From positions 1 to 51,588 of the forward strand of contig MFBZ01000028.1 of the NCBI GenBank assembly GCA_001776545.1: a stretch of DNA of 51,588 nucleotides, given 5' to 3'. Source of the stretch: Candidatus Curtissbacteria bacterium RIFCSPLOWO2_12_FULL_41_16 (GTDB lineage Bacteria > Patescibacteriota > Microgenomatia > Curtissbacterales > GWA2-41-24). Positions 48,077 to 51,588 of the stretch are shown here, piece after piece. Position numbers and translations under genes: made by a program. Position 1 is the stretch's first letter, and each line of letters begins with the position of its first letter. The notes below the pieces were generated by a model. That model saw only the letters and a program-made list of their open reading frames with translations, was not told where the DNA came from and made no database searches.

Positions 48077-49267
48077 ATGAAACTTCTTTGTATTCTTTTA
48101 ATTTCAACTTTGGCTTCACTTATTCCGGGCCAACTTATAAGATTTTCTTTTTCTCAAAGCCCCGGTGCAATAACCATAACGGACATTTTAGTTTCGATAA
48201 CCGTTCTTTTCTTTTTGATTTGGGCATTCCTTTTAAAAAAATCTATAAAAGTTCCACCGAGAATATTTCTGGCGGCAACCCTTTTTATTCTTGCAGCCAC
48301 ATCCTCGACAATTTTAGCAGCTGATAATTTTTCCAGAAAGGAAATAGTAATTTCTTCCCTTTTTCTGGTAAGATTTGCTTTTTATTTTCTAATAACCATT
48401 GTCCTTTATAATATTGTCAGAAAGAAGGAAGTAATAAAATGGATTAATTTATTCTTATCGATCGGATTTGTCTTTATAGTTGTTGGGATAATTCAATTTG
48501 TTATTTTTCCGGATCTCTCTTTTTTGGCCTCTTACGGCTGGGATCCTCACCAGGCGAGGATTGTCTCAACGCTCCTTGACCCTAATTTTTCAGGCGGAAT
48601 ATTTACGACGATTATTGCCTTTTCAATTTCACTTTTTCTCTATAAAAAGAAAAGTGTTTACTTAGCTCTTGCTGTTTTTTCATTTTTTGCACTGGTTTTA
48701 ACTTTCTCTCGAAGTTCATATCTTGCTACTGCCTTTGTCATTTTAACCATTGGAGTTTTAAAGTCACCAAAGGTAATTATCAGTAGTCTTGCTGTTGGAT
48801 TAATCGCCTTTTTGCTTATTCCTCAAACCAGGTCAAGAATTATTGGTGCTGTAACTTTTGATGAAACTGCTCGAGCCAGATTTATCAGTTGGCAAAATGC
48901 TTTAACTGTTTTTAAAGATCATCCTCTCTTCGGAGTAGGTTTTAATACTTACAGATTCGCTCAAGGCAGATATGGTTTTTTCTCGCCTGGCGACTTCGGT
49001 GGACATTCAGGTGCAGGTACGGACTCAAGCCTTCTTTTGATAGCTGCAACTACTGGAATATTTGGTAGCACCTTTTACATTTTTCTTTTGATTTCGATAT
49101 TACAATTGTTTGTCAAAAAAGCCGGTTCTCATTTTCTACATTTAGCCTCCATAGCTACTTTCCTGGGACTAATAATCCATTCTCAGTTTGTTAATTCCCT
49201 CTTTTTTCCACAAATAATGCTACTGTTCTGGTTCATTGTTGGATTAGTCCTTGCATATGATAGTTAA
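48077..49267 (+). CDS. O-antigen ligase / polymerase (Wzy_C)-like membrane protein
   Basis: 396 residues with about 11-12 membrane helices. The Wzy_C region lies in the second half: TFSRSSYLATAFVIL, then the outer loop ARARFISWQNALTVFKDHPLFGVGFNTYRFA and GGHSGAGTDSSLLLIAATTG, typical for O-antigen ligases and related polymerases. They join or extend undecaprenyl-linked glycans on the outer face of the membrane. It ends 11 bases into the following glycosyltransferase gene. In a cell likely without LPS, the role would be in surface glycan or teichoic-like polymer assembly (inference). Confidence 0.8.
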   Translation: MKLLCILLISTLASLIPGQLIRFSFSQSPGAITITDILVSITVLFFLIWAFLLKKSIKVPPRIFLAATLFILAATSSTILAADNFSRKEIVISSLFLVRFAFYFLITIVLYNIVRKKEVIKWINLFLSIGFVFIVVGIIQFVIFPDLSFLASYGWDPHQARIVSTLLDPNFSGGIFTTIIAFSISLFLYKKKSVYLALAVFSFFALVLTFSRSSYLATAFVILTIGVLKSPKVIISSLAVGLIAFLLIPQTRSRIIGAVTFDETARARFISWQNALTVFKDHPLFGVGFNTYRFAQGRYGFFSPGDFGGHSGAGTDSSLLLIAATTGIFGSTFYIFLLISILQLFVKKAGSHFLHLASIATFLGLIIHSQFVNSLFFPQIMLLFWFIVGLVLAYDS

Positions 49268-50345
49268 GCTGTTTACCTTCTGGCGTCTTGGTCTTTTTTT
49301 GGTGACTTACCTTGGCTCTCTGGTGCTTCCTAAAATCGAAAATGGTGGTTTGGGAGCCATTGGCAAGGGACACACGTTTAATTTTTGGACATCCTGGGCG
49401 CAATGGGATGGAGGTCATTATTTTGGAATTGCCGAAAGCGGCTATCTACTATTCTCTGACTATGCATTTTTTCCACTTTTCCCTTTTTTAGTAAGAGTAG
49501 TAAACTTGTTACTTGGCAATTTAATTCTTTCGGGGTTAATTGTTTCAAATATCGCCTTTCTAATTTTTTTGTTGATCTTTTTTAAAGTCATTAAGGAAAA
49601 ATACTCCCCGAAAGTGGCTCAACTGACAATCGGCACATTTTTGGTTTTCCCTACAACTTTTTTTGCTGTGGCATTCTATTCAGAATCTTTATTTCTGCTG
49701 CTTTGTGCTCTAACTTTCTTACTCTTGTCGCGCAAAAAATTTCTTTTCGCTGCGATAGCTACCAGCCTTGCCAGCCTTACAAGATCGCCAGGAGTTATTC
49801 TAATAATTTCTATCTTTTATTCATACTTTGCAACTATTCATTTCAAACCTAGATTGATTGACAAAAGATTTTTATATATTTTAGTTGCCCCTTTTGGCTT
49901 TATATTCTACGGCTTATATCTATTTTTCAAGGTAAATGATCCTTTTAAATTTTTAACTATTCAATCGTCTTGGGAAAGATCCGTTATTGATCCTATCACG
50001 ACTTTTGTTTCATACATTTGGGTTATAGCTACGGGGCAACAAAGGCCGATTAACGATTATTTTGATCTGGCACTAACTTTATTATTTTTAGCAATCCTGA
50101 TTTTAGGAAGAAGAAAAATCCCCTCATCCTGGTGGATTTTTTCAATGGCAGTTATCTTGCTTCCCGCATCATTTGGAACGCTTACCAGTATGCCTCGGTA
50201 TCTTTTGAGTTCTCTAGGATCGTTTGTGATAATTGCCCAATATTTAAAAGAAAGACCGCGATTAAGAATTGTTCTGTGGAGTCTCTCACTATTTTCGCAG
50301 GCTGTATTAGCAACCCGTTTTATCCTCGGTTACTGGGTCGCATAA
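49257..50345 (+). CDS. PIG-V/GT-C-type membrane mannosyltransferase-like protein
   Basis: 362 residues from ATG 49257 (a TTG at 49251 is also in frame). About eight to ten membrane helices. The first loop has the motif WAQWDGGHYFGIAESGYL, the WDxxxYxxIAxxGY signature of the PIG-V (GT76) mannosyltransferases, followed by FFPLFPFLVR. Such GT-C enzymes use polyprenyl-phosphate sugars and act outside the cytoplasm. It overlaps the O-antigen-ligase-like gene by 11 bases, which suggests a shared glycan pathway. Donor and acceptor unknown. Confidence 0.75.
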   Translation: MIVKLFTFWRLGLFLVTYLGSLVLPKIENGGLGAIGKGHTFNFWTSWAQWDGGHYFGIAESGYLLFSDYAFFPLFPFLVRVVNLLLGNLILSGLIVSNIAFLIFLLIFFKVIKEKYSPKVAQLTIGTFLVFPTTFFAVAFYSESLFLLLCALTFLLLSRKKFLFAAIATSLASLTRSPGVILIISIFYSYFATIHFKPRLIDKRFLYILVAPFGFIFYGLYLFFKVNDPFKFLTIQSSWERSVIDPITTFVSYIWVIATGQQRPINDYFDLALTLLFLAILILGRRKIPSSWWIFSMAVILLPASFGTLTSMPRYLLSSLGSFVIIAQYLKERPRLRIVLWSLSLFSQAVLATRFILGYWVA

Positions 50346-50369
50346 GTAAGTCAAAATCAATTTGACTTT

Positions 50370-51092
50370 TCACTTTCTAAAATTCACTTTCCTTGTCTCC
50401 GCTTTCGTATTCAAAGCAGCATCCAGTGCTTTGATTTCTATTTTATTTTCGCCCTCGACAACTGGTACGAAGACTTCAAATTGTCCTCCAGAATCGACGC
50501 TAGCTAAAAATCCATTGGCAAAAACTTGGGCATTTTTATCGGTTTTTCCCGAGACCTTAATTCTATTATCAGCAGAAAAAGATTGGCCATCGCTCGGAGT
50601 TTCAATCTCAAGTTTTGGTTCTTCTTGATCCAGAATAACTGTTTGAGTTTTTGAAAAATCACTTTCCTTTCCGGCTCGGGTTAAAGCTTTGGCAGAGATT
50701 TTGTTTTCACCGTTTTTAAGAGTTAAATTCTCAAAGGTGAACTTACCGTTTTTTACCTGAGTTTCCCCGGTTTTTTGCATGTCGATAAAGATTTCTACGG
50801 TTTTTGTTTCATCGGAAAATCCGGAAATTGAAAGACGTGCGCTATTTGTCGCGGCAGGCAAGAAATCAACCATTGGAGGTGCAGGTATTGATTCATCAAT
50901 GCCAATGGCTGTTTCATTTTTTTTAAAAATTGTGTTTGTAAAATCCGCAAACTTTCCCAAAAGCGGGATTCCAAGAGTAAACAGAAAAATTGCCAAAATT
51001 AAACTCAGACCAGATAAATATGTTATCCTTTTTATTGTTGCTTTTTCCTCTTTTTGTACAAATTTATCAAGCCGCGAATTTCTTTTAATCAT
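50370..51092 (-). CDS. Membrane-anchored protein with Ig-like beta domains, 240 aa
   Basis: A basic N-terminus (MIKRNSRLDKFVQKEEKATIKR) precedes one membrane helix (about residues 23-45). About two beta domains of roughly 85 residues follow, with the repeating pattern LSISGFSDETKTVEIFID...GKFTFENLTLKNGENKISAKAL and KVSGKTDKNAQVFANG...GQFEVFVPVVEGENKIEIKALD, characteristic of bacterial Ig/glucodextranase-B-like modules. It is anchored and extracytoplasmic, with a probable adhesion or wall-associated role. It follows tRNA-Thr by 7 bases on the same strand, and converges on the PIG-V gene from the other side. Confidence 0.7.
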   Translation of the reverse strand: MIKRNSRLDKFVQKEEKATIKRITYLSGLSLILAIFLFTLGIPLLGKFADFTNTIFKKNETAIGIDESIPAPPMVDFLPAATNSARLSISGFSDETKTVEIFIDMQKTGETQVKNGKFTFENLTLKNGENKISAKALTRAGKESDFSKTQTVILDQEEPKLEIETPSDGQSFSADNRIKVSGKTDKNAQVFANGFLASVDSGGQFEVFVPVVEGENKIEIKALDAALNTKAETRKVNFRK

Positions 51093-51099
51093 ATTTTTG

Positions 51100-51171
51100 A
51101 GCCGACGGGCGGACTCGAACCGTCAGTCTTCGCTTTACGAAAGCGCTGCTTTACCATTAAGCTACGTCGGC
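51100..51171 (-). tRNA. tRNA-Thr (anticodon CGT)
   Basis: Reverse-strand cloverleaf: acceptor GCCGACG/CGTCGGC, D arm GCTT/AAGC, anticodon loop TTCGTAA (CGT), T loop TTCGAGT. One mismatch in the anticodon stem (G-A) and one in the T stem (A-C). Discriminator T; no encoded CCA. Reads ACG. The mismatches lower confidence slightly. Confidence 0.88.
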
Positions 51172-51250
51172 ACAACTTTATCTCTAAAGCTATAGCAAGC
51201 AAACTAAATTCTCAAGCCAATTCTATCTTTTTTATGAAATGGTTTCAAAT

Positions 51251-51499
51251 TCAGGCAAATCCTTCGGGCAAACCTCGACTATTTCTAATCACTTGTCCTA
51301 TTATTTTTTCGGAGGCGCCATAGTTGGACGCAGTATCAAGAAAATTTAATGGACCCTGAAGCGCCTTCTCAATTGTTTTGTATGCTTGTCCTTCTGGAAC
51401 CGAGGAGCCAAAAGCGTCGGGCATATTACCAACTGCTGCGGTCCCTATACAAAACTGAGTAACTGACAAACCAGTTCTTCCCAGTTCTACTTTATTCAT
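51251..51499 (-). pseudogene. Aldo/keto reductase N-terminal fragment
   Basis: MNKVELGRTGLSVTQFCIGT and then NFLDTASNYGASEKIIGQVI match the first two beta-alpha units of aldo/keto reductases, with the catalytic Asp and Tyr in the DTASNYG motif. After GLPEGFA a TGA ends the frame; no other frame continues the family. A complete protein has about 300 residues, so only about 80 remain. The truncation point is about 80 bases upstream of the tRNA-Thr 5' end. Confidence 0.75.
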
Positions 51500-51588
51500 G
51501 TCCGGATTATATTAAAAGTACCTTTGAATTATAATTTTAACTGGATTGTTTCCTTATTCTTAATCTGCTTGATTCACTAGCTAGATCA

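Overview
The window is a 51.6 kb piece of a small, fermentative-type bacterial genome. The standard genetic code fits, because TGA serves as a stop at many ATGA/GTGA gene overlaps. Gene style and content point to a Candidate Phyla Radiation bacterium, most likely in or near Microgenomates. The signs are DUF4012 and DUF5652 proteins, Mur ligases without their usual N-terminal domain, a GlmU-MurC fusion, compact operons and several promoters that sit at the start codon. This placement is inference from protein style, not from a marker-gene search.

Layout. 1-6.7 kb: end of a cell-surface sugar transferase, a DUF4012 protein, a GRP-type sugar transporter, a reverse-strand cupin/unknown pair, and a glycosyltransferase/HAD phosphatase pair. 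6.7-7.6 kb: a REP-associated tyrosine transposase (RAYT) flanked on both sides by REP doublets. 7.6-16 kb: recO, an anchored unknown protein, glyS preceded by a duplicated stub of its own 5' end, a decayed locus of winged-helix regulator-like genes (two in-frame stops, two frameshifts), and a purF-like amidotransferase. 16.2-38.4 kb: a nearly complete division and cell-wall (dcw) cluster: mraZ-rsmH-ftsL-ftsI-DUF5652-metK-murE-glmU/murC-murB-murA-ddl-murF-mraY-murI-murD-ftsW-murG-ftsQ-ftsA-ftsZ. It carries four 10-bp-phased repeats upstream of mraZ (probable MraZ operator) and a SAM-I riboswitch with terminator before metK. 38.4-41.7 kb: a Phd/PIN toxin-antitoxin pair with an operator palindrome in its promoter spacer, a RelE/ParE fragment, a VOC protein, and a tight RpiB-like/cyclase/hydrolase operon. 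41.7-51.6 kb: ileS-rodA, rplU-rpmA-parB, lepB on the reverse strand, tRNA-Val(CAC), O-antigen-ligase-like and PIG-V-like membrane proteins, an Ig-like anchored protein, tRNA-Thr(CGT), and an aldo/keto reductase fragment.

How it works together. The dcw block encodes cytoplasmic precursor synthesis (MurA-F, Ddl, MurI, the GlmU uridyltransferase domain), lipid-linked steps (MraY, MurG), polymerase and crosslinking (FtsW, FtsI, RodA) and the Z-ring (FtsA, FtsZ, FtsQ, FtsL). The strongest unusual signal is a set of palindromic and short repeat elements. They lie around the RAYT gene and also in frame inside conserved genes (glyS, murE, ileS, probably recO, ddl and the purF N-terminus), reminiscent of Rickettsia palindromic elements. 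Other notable points are MurA with Asp in place of the catalytic Cys, the GlmU-MurC fusion, and a recurrent promoter type that would give leaderless mRNAs.
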